DNA of 64,000 nucleotides from Symplocastrum torsivum CPER-KK1 (lineage in GTDB: Bacteria > Cyanobacteriota > Cyanobacteriia > Cyanobacteriales > Coleofasciculaceae), in assembly GCA_019358875.1 (NCBI GenBank), contig JAHHIF010000025.1, forward strand, positions 1 to 64,000. The letters are read 5' to 3'. Positions 57,108 through 64,000 of the stretch are shown here, piece by piece. The notes beneath the pieces are model-generated. The model ran no database searches. It saw nothing but the letters and a program-made list of their open reading frames with translations, and was not told the origin of the DNA. The position numbers and the translations under genes were made by a program. Numbering within the stretch: the first letter of the stretch is position 1; each line of letters begins with the position of its first letter.

Positions 57108-58349
57108 ATGACTGATGCAATGCAATCAAACCCTAATGGCTTTGCGGCTAACGAACTTCCCCTAACAATCAAAGACGTACCGGACATAGGGGCGCACGCT
57201 GGAAATTTCCCCAATTCTGCTACCCCTTCAACCAGCGCCCCCTCCCTAGAAATCACTGCCTCTCGCCAGTTCACCTCCTGGTTAGCCGAGCAAAACCTGA
57301 GTCTTGTTTTCACCACCTATCAAGCGGGGAAAGTTTTTTTTATTGGGTTGCAACCGAATGGACAGTTGTCGGTATTTGAGCGTACCTTTGAGCGCTGTAT
57401 GGGTTTGTATGGAAAGGGTTCAACTCTCTACATGAGTTCTCTGTATCAACTATGGCGGTTTGAAAATGCTCTCTCAGCGGGACAAGTTCACAATGGCTAT
57501 GATGCTGTCTACGTGCCTCAGGTCGGTTACATCACGGGGGATTTGGACGTGCATGATGTGGTGGTAGAAGTACCCCCCCAGCTCCTCACTAAAGCTCCGG
57601 CCTTGCCATGGGGGGAGCAAGAAACACAGAATTTTGTTCCCCCTCTTACTAAGGAAGGGTTAGGGGGGATCATCTTTGTCAATACTCTATTTAGCTGTCT
57701 CGCCACAATCAGTGAAAAGTACAGCTTCATCCCCCTGTGGCAACCCCCCTTCATCTCCAAGCTAGCGGCAGAAGACCGTTGTCACCTGAACGGCTTGGCA
57801 CAGCGAGACGGACAACCCCGTTACGTGACAGCAGTCAGCCAGAGTGATGTGGCGGACGGTTGGCGGGATAGAAGGCGGGATGGGGGTTGCGTTATTGATA
57901 TCAGCAGCAACGAGGTAATTCTGACCGGACTTTCCATGCCCCACTCCCCCCGTTGGTACAGGGATAAGCTGTGGCTGCTCAACTCCGGCACTGGGGAATT
58001 TGGATATGCAGACATCGAACGAGGAATTTTTGAGCCAGTAGCTTTCTGTCCTGGTTATATGCGCGGCTGTGCCTTCAGCGGTGACTTCGCGATTGTCGGG
58101 CTATCCAAACCCCGGCATAACAAGACGTTTTCCGGCTTGTCTTTAGATGAAAACTTGCGTGCCAAAGATACCGAACCCCGCTGCGGACTACTGGTAATTG
58201 ACCTGAGAAGCGGGGATATCGTCCACTCGTTGCGGATTGAAGGAGTGGTAGAGGAATTGTACGACGTGCAGGTGCTATCTGGAGTGCGTCGTCCGATGGC
58301 AATTGGCTTTAAAACCGACGAAATTCGCCGTGTTGTAACGATGGGGTAA
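57108..58349 (+). CDS. TIGR03032-family protein interrupted in frame by a dispersed repeat
   Basis: A 413-residue protein matching TIGR03032 (function unknown): RQFTSWLAEQNLSLVFTTYQ, then GLYGKGSTLYMSSLYQLWRF and HSPRWYRDKLWLLNSGTGE. At about residues 156-187 the family sequence (DVHDVVVE, then IIFVNTLFSCLATISE) is split by PPQLLTKAPALPWGEQE and Pro/Gly-rich sequence from a palindromic repeat. The frame is kept. The fold is probably a beta-propeller; the insert would lie in a loop. Confidence 0.85.
   Translation: MTDAMQSNPNGFAANELPLTIKDVPDIGAHAGNFPNSATPSTSAPSLEITASRQFTSWLAEQNLSLVFTTYQAGKVFFIGLQPNGQLSVFERTFERCMGLYGKGSTLYMSSLYQLWRFENALSAGQVHNGYDAVYVPQVGYITGDLDVHDVVVEVPPQLLTKAPALPWGEQETQNFVPPLTKEGLGGIIFVNTLFSCLATISEKYSFIPLWQPPFISKLAAEDRCHLNGLAQRDGQPRYVTAVSQSDVADGWRDRRRDGGCVIDISSNEVILTGLSMPHSPRWYRDKLWLLNSGTGEFGYADIERGIFEPVAFCPGYMRGCAFSGDFAIVGLSKPRHNKTFSGLSLDENLRAKDTEPRCGLLVIDLRSGDIVHSLRIEGVVEELYDVQVLSGVRRPMAIGFKTDEIRRVVTMG
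57572..57670. repeat. Dispersed palindromic repeat inserted in frame in the TIGR03032 gene
   Basis: Bounded by ACCCCCC on the left and GGGGGGAT on the right. It contains CTCCTCACTAAAGCTCCGG (57582-57600), identical to 10384-10402 in the helicase insert, and a second CCCCCTC...AGGGTTAGGGGGG palindrome. The length is a multiple of three and there is no stop. Confidence 0.75.
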
Positions 58350-58390
58350 GGGGGGAAGTACCCAGGATGCTGTAAGTTGTGGCTTGGGCT

Positions 58391-61300
58391 TTAAAAAATT
58401 AATACTTTGTTGCCCACATTCCGCTCATTCTCCATTTCTATCGCGCCGAGAGCTATCAGCGTCGCTTTCTGTGCTTCAATCAAACCTGTAACCCCAGTGA
58501 TATTCATGCCTTCGTAGAGTCCGGGTGGTTTCAGTATTTTTAGGCACTCACCCGTATTGACATCCCACAGCCTTGCCGTTTCATCAGCACAGCCACTTGC
58601 TACAGTTTGACCATCCGGACTAAAACTGACTGAGTAGATTTCACGGGTATGTCCGGTGAGAGTTCTGATACATCTTCCAGTGCTGACATCCCATAGCCTC
58701 ACCGTTCGATCGCAACTACCACTAACCAAGGTTTTTCCGTCTGGGCTAAAGGCAACTGACCATACCCAATTGGTATGCCCAGTCAATGTTTTGATGCAGT
58801 TACCCGTATTGACATCCCACAACTTCAACGTTTGATCGGCACTAGCACTAGCTACGATTTGACCATCCGGACTAAAGGCAACCCAAGCTACTTCATTTGT
58901 ATGTCCAGTGAAGGTTTTTAAGCAACTGCCAGTGCTGACATCCCATAGTTTTACACAGTCAAAACTGCTACTGGCTAGGGTTTTACTGCTGGGACTGAAA
59001 GTGACGAAAAATGTGGAGAAGAAAAATATGGAATTGCTAGGTTCGGTACAAGTTCGGAAACATTGACCCGTTTGACAATCCCAGAACCTGATGCTCTGGT
59101 CAAGACCGCTAGTGGCTAAAGTTTTGCCATCTGGACTAAAGGCAACTCCATATACCCAATCAGTATGTCCCGTGAACGTTTTTATGCACTTGCCCGTATT
59201 GACATTCCATAACTTCAGCGTTTTGTCAGCACCCCCACTAGCGATTGTTTTACCATCGGGACTAAATGCGACTCCTATGACTGATTTAGTATGTCCCGTG
59301 AACGTTCTCACGCAACTGCCAGTATTGACATCCCACAGCCTCAGTGTAGTGTCAACGTTGCCACTAGCTAAGAGCTTACCGCAGGGACTAAAAGGAACTG
59401 CTAATACACAACTGTTATATCCGGTGTAAGTTTTGAAACATTTGCCTGTTTGACAATCCCAAAACCGAATTGTAAGGTCAAAACTACCACTCACTACTAT
59501 TTGACCATCTGGACTGTTGGCGTAGCCTGCGCGTAGCGCATAGGTAACGGACTCTACGCGATCACTATGTCCGATGAAGGTTCTGACACAGCAACCCGTG
59601 CTAACATCCCACAACTTCACCGTTTTGTCATAACTACCACTCACTACGGTTTGACCATCCGGACTAAAAGCGACTGATGTGACTACACTGCTATGTCCCG
59701 TGCAAATTTCAACGAACTGACCATCACGGATATCCCAAAGCCTGACTGTGCAGTCAGCACTGCCACTCGCTAGGGTTTGACCATCCGGACTGAAGGCGAC
59801 TGCATAGACCGAATTCGTATGTCCGTACAACGTCTTAAAGCACTTGCCCTTGCCTACATCCCAAAACTTTACCGTGCTGTCAGCACTAGCACTCGCTAAA
59901 ATTTGACCATCCCGACTAAAGGCGACTGAATAGATTTCATTCGTATGTCCGGTGAACGTTCTAACGCAACTATCAGTCGTGACATTCCACAACTTTACTG
60001 TGTTATCAGCACTAGCACTCGCTAAAATTTGACCATCCGGACTGAAGGCGACTGAGTAGACTATATTACTATGTCCGGTGTAAGTTCTTAGACAGATGCC
60101 AGTACGAACATCCCAAAGCTTCACCGTGTGGTCATAACTACTACTCGCTAGGGTTTGACTATCTGGACTCCAAGCAACTGATTTTACCCAGTGGGTGTGT
60201 CCCTGAAAGGTCAAAATTTGTTTGCCTTTTTGCACGTCCCACAGGTGAATATTATTATCTATATCGGCCGTCGCCGCACATTTGCCATCTGGTGTCAGTG
60301 CTAGTGACGTAACAGGACTCAATATGTCAGAAAAAACCGATTGTCGCAGGTCAGAATTGGCAAAATTGACATTATGCAAGTTCATCCCCTGGAGGTTGGC
60401 TTGCCAAATTGTTAGATGAGAAAAGTCATAGCCGCTTAGGTCTACCTGTAATTGGCGCAGCAGGTTGATAATATTTCCGCCTACATATCCTGTCTGTTGT
60501 GGAGACTTTCCTCGCAGCATATCGAGAATTTGAGCGAGGCAACGTTCAAGAGTTTTGGGTTCTCTAAGACTTGCGGTTAATCTATCAATCAATGGTTGAA
60601 GGATGAGGCGGATTTGAGTATCTCTAATATAGTCTTTGGCTTGAGCCTTAATCAGAGCATGACTCCTCAAGAGTTGAAGGTTAGCAGGTTGCTTAGGACT
60701 TTCAACCTTTACTCCTTGAATTTCTTCAAAAATCCGCTCGATTAGTTGATTAATCGTGTACTCCATAACTACAGGTTGTTGGGTAAATCGAGCATTGTTT
60801 TTTTCAATCAATGACCGACGTTGCAAAGAGGCTAGTGCCTGTAAAACTTCACTGGCTGATATGGGGGAGACAAAATCCTCTTGCAATTCCTCCAATAAAA
60901 CTGGCTCCCGATTAATCGCTAACCAGTACATAATCTCTTGTTCAAGTTGACTCAGACGCTGAAACTGTCGCTCTAACAAATCACGAATATCATCAAAAAT
61001 AAACGTGCCTTGATTTAAAATTTTTAGGAAGTTAGAAAGATGGCTATCTAAAGAATCTCTAATCGCAGAAGCGACTATTTTTAAAGCTAAAGGATTCCCT
61101 ACATAGTGTGAAATCACCGAATTCCACTCATTTTCTGACCCCGTAAAATCTCCTTTAGCCGAGAAAAATTTTCGTCCTTCTGCTTCTGGCAAACCCTTGA
61201 GTTGTAAGCAGCGAACGGGTAGGGTTTCCCCTTCTAATTCAGCTAGTCCTTGTGGTTTTTCCCGCGTTGTCAGTACCAAGCAACTGTTGTGGTGTGTTTC

Positions 61301-62020
61301 TCCAACACATTTGAGTAGCTGACCATACCCCTGATATCCTTCTTGATAGCGGCTCCTGCGATCGCCTGCTTGCAAAATTGACTCAGCATTATCCAAAACC
61401 AGCAGACAGCGCGAGGAACGTAAGTAATTTAGCAATCGCAAGATTCTGCCGTCCAGGTTAGTTGGCAGATTAGTTTCTTGTTGGTTAGAGAGAAATTGGA
61501 TCAGTTCTGCCAATATCTCTTCTACAGGGGGGGCATTGCGAAGACTTCGCCAAATGACATACTCAAATTCTGATTGCAGCATTTGGGCAAGCTTGGCAGC
61601 CAAAGCCGTTTTGCCAATTCCACCCATCCCTAGCAGCACCACCAAACGGCAATTGCCCTGCACAATCCATTGTTCTAGAGTAGTCAGTTCATCACTACGA
61701 CCAAAAAAAAACGAGGCATCTGGTGCCTCGCCCCAATCTTGATGTCTGTTGGCATTTGCTAGGGAGGATTTTGTGTCTACAGGCTGGGATGAAAACCCAT
61801 TGCCCAAGTCAGAAATCTCTCGCCAATTCAGCCCCAATTGTTCACAAATTTCCACAAACGTCGCATAATCGACGGTTTTTCCATTGAGGAACCTGCCAAC
61901 AGTAGATAAAGCGAATCCTAATTCTTCAGAGAAGGCTCTTTGGCTGCGAAAGCCATTGCGCTGGATGGCTAATTTGGCTTGCTTAATGCAGTCACTACGA
62001 ATTTTGAGCGATCGTGACAT
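58391..62020 (-). CDS. STAND NTPase: HTH + NB-ARC-like ATPase + pentapeptide segment + 14 WD40 repeats
   Basis: A 1209-residue signal-transduction ATPase. Residues 1-75 are an XRE-like HTH (FRSQRAFSEELGFALSTVGR). The NTPase has a P-loop GMGGIGKT (about 131-138), then CLLVLDNAES and LTTREKP, typical of NB-ARC. A winged-helix region follows, then a short pentapeptide-like stretch (LSGYDFSHLTIWQANLQGMN). Fourteen WD40 repeats follow (VKLWDVxTGxCxRTFTGHT pattern), enough for two seven-blade propellers. Such proteins act as ligand-triggered switches, in some cases in defence. One WD40 unit holds an eight-to-nine-residue insert from a short palindrome. GGAG precedes the ATG. Confidence 0.93.
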   Translation of the reverse strand: MSRSLKIRSDCIKQAKLAIQRNGFRSQRAFSEELGFALSTVGRFLNGKTVDYATFVEICEQLGLNWREISDLGNGFSSQPVDTKSSLANANRHQDWGEAPDASFFFGRSDELTTLEQWIVQGNCRLVVLLGMGGIGKTALAAKLAQMLQSEFEYVIWRSLRNAPPVEEILAELIQFLSNQQETNLPTNLDGRILRLLNYLRSSRCLLVLDNAESILQAGDRRSRYQEGYQGYGQLLKCVGETHHNSCLVLTTREKPQGLAELEGETLPVRCLQLKGLPEAEGRKFFSAKGDFTGSENEWNSVISHYVGNPLALKIVASAIRDSLDSHLSNFLKILNQGTFIFDDIRDLLERQFQRLSQLEQEIMYWLAINREPVLLEELQEDFVSPISASEVLQALASLQRRSLIEKNNARFTQQPVVMEYTINQLIERIFEEIQGVKVESPKQPANLQLLRSHALIKAQAKDYIRDTQIRLILQPLIDRLTASLREPKTLERCLAQILDMLRGKSPQQTGYVGGNIINLLRQLQVDLSGYDFSHLTIWQANLQGMNLHNVNFANSDLRQSVFSDILSPVTSLALTPDGKCAATADIDNNIHLWDVQKGKQILTFQGHTHWVKSVAWSPDSQTLASSSYDHTVKLWDVRTGICLRTYTGHSNIVYSVAFSPDGQILASASADNTVKLWNVTTDSCVRTFTGHTNEIYSVAFSRDGQILASASADSTVKFWDVGKGKCFKTLYGHTNSVYAVAFSPDGQTLASGSADCTVRLWDIRDGQFVEICTGHSSVVTSVAFSPDGQTVVSGSYDKTVKLWDVSTGCCVRTFIGHSDRVESVTYALRAGYANSPDGQIVVSGSFDLTIRFWDCQTGKCFKTYTGYNSCVLAVPFSPCGKLLASGNVDTTLRLWDVNTGSCVRTFTGHTKSVIGVAFSPDGKTIASGGADKTLKLWNVNTGKCIKTFTGHTDWVYGVAFSPDGKTLATSGLDQSIRFWDCQTGQCFRTCTEPSNSIFFFSTFFVTFSPSSKTLASSSFDCVKLWDVSTGSCLKTFTGHTNEVAWVAFSPDGQIVASASADQTLKLWDVNTGNCIKTLTGHTNWVWSVAFSPDGKTLVSGSCDRTVRLWDVSTGRCIRTLTGHTREIYSVSFSPDGQTVASGCADETARLWDVNTGECLKILKPPGLYEGMNITGVTGLIEAQKATLIALGAIEMENERNVGNKVLIF
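59517..59545. repeat. Short palindromic insert inside a WD40 repeat
   Basis: GCGTAGCCTGCGCGTAGCGC is a compact palindromic word seen widely in cyanobacterial genomes. In the minus-strand protein it yields YALRAGYAN between VESVT and SPDGQ, where all other repeats read VAFSPDGQ. It is an in-frame insertion. Confidence 0.65.
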
Positions 62021-62256
62021 AGCCTATTCTCCGAAAGTTATGCAGATTTTAGCAGAGTCAGTCAGTCGAAAGTCGGTCACAAGTCAGTACATTCTCAGTC
62101 TCTATCTCAGTCATCTGCGTGTTTTGATGAATTTGTAGATGGGATTAGAGCGGAAACAACCTCTAGTAAGTTGCAAACTATCGGTTGCGAGAATTAGTAG
62201 CTCAAACATTGCAGCAAATAGGCAACGTCTTGAATACACAGTTGAGGATTTTCACC

Positions 62257-62583
62257 ATGAAGAAAAGTTTATTAGCGATCGCGATCATTGCAGCATTGTT
62301 TCCTTTCGCTTTCTCTATGGAGGCTAACGCCGCAAAAAACCCAAAAGAAGCCATAAAAGATGTCATCATCCTGGGTCCACTAGGAGGTAGTGGCGTCTGG
62401 CTCAACGGCCTCAAGTGGAACGGCTGGAGTCTGAACGGCAGCCAAGGGAACGGCTTGAGATTGAAGGCTGTCGTGCTTCCGGGCACGAGTATGCAAGCAA
62501 CAAAACTGCAAGGCATGGAATTGCAAAGCCTTAAAGTCGAAGGTGGACAGCTTGTAGGCGTAACGGGAGTTGCTGCTGAATAG
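62257..62583 (+). CDS. Small exported protein with LNGxxWNG-type repeats
   Basis: A 108-residue protein. A Sec signal peptide is clear (KKSLLAIAIIAALFPFAFSM, likely cut after ANA near residue 27). The mature part has pentapeptide-like turns WLNGLKWNGWSLNGSQGNG and a second motif set MQATKLQGMELQSLKVEG. ATG at 62257 is chosen because it begins the signal peptide and has GAGGA upstream; an upstream TTG or ATG frame start would bury it. Probably periplasmic; function unknown. It lies directly upstream of the ADYC lipoprotein. Confidence 0.75.
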   Translation: MKKSLLAIAIIAALFPFAFSMEANAAKNPKEAIKDVIILGPLGGSGVWLNGLKWNGWSLNGSQGNGLRLKAVVLPGTSMQATKLQGMELQSLKVEGGQLVGVTGVAAE

Positions 62584-62604
62584 TTGCTAGAAATAACCCA
62601 AAGC

Positions 62605-62639
62605 CAGATCCCCGACTTCTTAAAGAAGTCGGGGATCTG
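62605..62639. repeat. Perfect 17-bp inverted repeat
   Basis: CAGATCCCCGACTTCTT and AAGAAGTCGGGGATCTG are separated by one base. No T-run follows. It is a dispersed palindrome of the type common in cyanobacterial spacers; it may also attenuate transcription between the two small exported-protein genes. Confidence 0.8.
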
Positions 62640-62662
62640 AATCGTTGGCAGAAGTTGAAACT

Positions 62663-63502
62663 ATGAAAAAGACATTTCTATACAGTTTTGTTGGCTTTTT
62701 TCCGGTGTTGCTTTTAAGCTGTGAAGTGTTCACCAAAAATTCAAACAGTAACTATACAACTAATTCAGGTACCAGAAGCAGCGCGACTGCCCAGAAAACT
62801 GAAATTGTTAAAGGCAAAGACTTAAAAGGCGCACAGTTTAACGCAGTTGACGAGCAGGGGAGAAAGCTGAACTTTCAAATCAAAGATGTCGAACTAGACC
62901 CAAAAGACTCCGAAAAAGAAACCTATCTTTACACAGTCTTTTATCTAGATTCAGCAGATTCTCAATGGAAGAATTTGTGTACTCCTGATGCCGAGAATGT
63001 TGCCAAGGCAATTCCGCTGACGGGTTCGTGGGATGAGACAGGAAAGCACACAGAATCGAGTGATATGATCACATTTGGCTGTACCAGTGGAGTTCTCGCT
63101 AAGTGCATTCGCATGGGTTACAAACCTTGGAAGACTGTTAAAGGAAAGTCCCTCCGAGACTATCACCAAGCTTGCACGCGCATGACACGCGCCGATTACT
63201 GCGGTAACGGCAAAAGCCACACACGAGATGGCACTCCCATTAACATCTATGACGAGCTTGGTATTCAAAAGAAAAGTCCTAACAGCGAGATGGTGTTTGA
63301 AGCCGCTTGGAATCCCGATGGTGCAACCTTTATCAATCGACCGAGGTGGTTTGAAACAGTATCTGAAATTCGGCAAGAATGTCCTAACAAGCTTAAAGGT
63401 CGCATTAATGAGAGCGGTAGTTGGACAACTGCCCAAAAAGTGAAGCAGAATTCGCCAAACTCGTTGCTTTTTAATGATTCAATTGTAAGAAAACAGGATT
63501 AG
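62663..63502 (+). CDS. ADYC-domain lipoprotein
   Basis: A 279-residue protein. The N-terminus is a lipoprotein signal (KKTFLYSFVGFFPVLLLSCE) with lipobox LLSC, Cys at about residue 20. After a Ser/Thr/Asn linker the domain includes WKTVKGKSLRDYHQACTR and MTRADYCGNGKSHTRDG, the ADYC signature (PF20032-like) of unknown function. It is probably anchored in the outer or inner membrane, facing the periplasm. ATG at 62663 is chosen because the signal peptide starts there. Confidence 0.85.
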   Translation: MKKTFLYSFVGFFPVLLLSCEVFTKNSNSNYTTNSGTRSSATAQKTEIVKGKDLKGAQFNAVDEQGRKLNFQIKDVELDPKDSEKETYLYTVFYLDSADSQWKNLCTPDAENVAKAIPLTGSWDETGKHTESSDMITFGCTSGVLAKCIRMGYKPWKTVKGKSLRDYHQACTRMTRADYCGNGKSHTRDGTPINIYDELGIQKKSPNSEMVFEAAWNPDGATFINRPRWFETVSEIRQECPNKLKGRINESGSWTTAQKVKQNSPNSLLFNDSIVRKQD

Positions 63503-63832
63503 TAGACTTATCTTGAAAGTGGGGAATGGGAAATGGGGTAATTAGGCTTTCATTCTTTAGTTGTAAGCGTAGTTCATGGAGTCTAATTTGAAAGTGGGGA
63601 TTGGGGATTAGGGACTAGGGCGTGTTTTCAAACTGCCCCGTTAGATTTAGATCCCCCTAAATCCCCCTTAAAAAGGGGGATTTTGAATGTATTCTCCCAA
63701 AACTGGGGGCTGGGGGCGAAAATCGACTTTTGCAAGAGACACCATGAGCTACGCTCACAATTTAGACGAAATAGCTGATAGCTTCTCAAGTCAGTGATAT
63801 ATTGCTTAAGGAATTTCAAGAGCCATTGTTGA
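63503..63832. other. Spacer with G-rich repeats
   Basis: Contains GTGGGGAATGGGAAATGGGG-like runs (63520-63540 and 63593-63610). A C-rich/G-rich palindrome follows (63650-63717: ATCCCCCTAAATCCCCCTT, then AAGGGGGATTTT and GGGGGCTGGGGG), related to the element at 12342-12414. No gene. Confidence 0.5.
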
Positions 63833-64000
63833 GTGAAGGATTTAGATACACGGGAATGGCTACTGACCAATGGCTTGGGCAGTTTTGCCAATGGTACAGT
63901 TTGTGATGCTCGCACCCGCACTTATCATGGCTGGTTGATAGCAGCCTTGGAGCCGCCGGGAAGCCGTACTTTATTGCTCTCTCATCTTGATGCCAGCTTG
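63833..64000 (+). CDS. Glycogen debranching enzyme, N-terminus only (runs off the window)
   Basis: The GTG-started frame reads VKDLDTREWLLTNGLGSFAN, then TVCDARTRTYHGWLIAALEP and RTLLLSHLDASL. This is the N-terminal domain of amylo-alpha-1,6-glucosidase-type debranching enzymes. An in-frame TGA immediately precedes the GTG, so the start is fixed. Only 56 codons are present. It should remove alpha-1,6 branches during glycogen breakdown. Confidence 0.85.
   Translation, partial: MKDLDTREWLLTNGLGSFANGTVCDARTRTYHGWLIAALEPPGSRTLLLSHLDASL

Overview
The window looks like a chromosomal segment of a filamentous cyanobacterium. GCGATCGC octamers (HIP1-type) are scattered through genes and spacers. Genes typical of cyanobacteria are present: a UbiA prenyltransferase, glgC, a regulator pair resembling the Slr1658/Slr1659 families, a STAND-WD40 protein and a TIGR03032 protein. 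The spacers also carry the short palindromic and heptameric repeats common in large cyanobacterial genomes. The genus cannot be fixed from sequence reading alone. I saw no rRNA, tRNA or CRISPR array.

Layout. 0-6.5 kb: a broken TnpB transposon gene at the left edge, a patatin-like lipase with an inserted domain, a convergent ExbB/ExbD pair, a DUF1232 membrane protein, and a HicAB toxin-antitoxin remnant whose toxin has no canonical start codon. 6.5-12.3 kb: one 1916-residue protein joining 14 zinc-ribbon repeats, an SNF2-type helicase and an Rrp8-like methyltransferase. A dispersed repeat is inserted in frame in its helicase, and a MITE-like element lies downstream. 12.6-23.1 kb: a one-strand cluster of contractile-injection-system baseplate genes (gp25-like, J-like, tail-protein-I-like, a linked accessory protein) followed by two large single-span membrane proteins with Ig-like domains, one of them with a WD40 propeller. 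Sheath, tube, spike and ATPase genes are not in the window.

23-30 kb: metabolic and envelope genes (MBL-ferredoxin hydrolase, GtrB-like glycosyltransferase, peptidoglycan amidase, a C39-like protein) and an unusual MIR-domain protein. 30-33 kb: an RNA-repair operon, rtcB - COG0523 GTPase - archease. 34.7-41.6 kb: a Nudix hydrolase, an OmpR-type regulator, then a partner-switching signalling array (Cache-HAMP-PP2C phosphatase, GHKL-like kinase, STAS-like protein, PAS-cyclase).

41.7-54.1 kb: mostly housekeeping and storage genes: LOG-like protein, ubiA, ppx and ppk1 (polyphosphate), glgC (glycogen), a P-loop kinase, a DnaJ-type chaperone and two peroxiredoxins. 54.5-62 kb: the deletion scar of a lost STAND-WD40 paralogue, a seven-blade FG-GAP/RTX protein, a TIGR03032 protein with an in-frame repeat insertion, and the intact 1209-residue HTH-NTPase-WD40 protein. 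62-64 kb: two small exported proteins (one an ADYC lipoprotein) and the start of a glycogen debranching enzyme running off the right edge.

The strongest candidates for undescribed biology are the zinc-ribbon/helicase/methyltransferase fusion, the membrane-linked injection-system baseplate island with its repeated Ig-like module, and the repeat family that inserts in frame into protein-coding genes.
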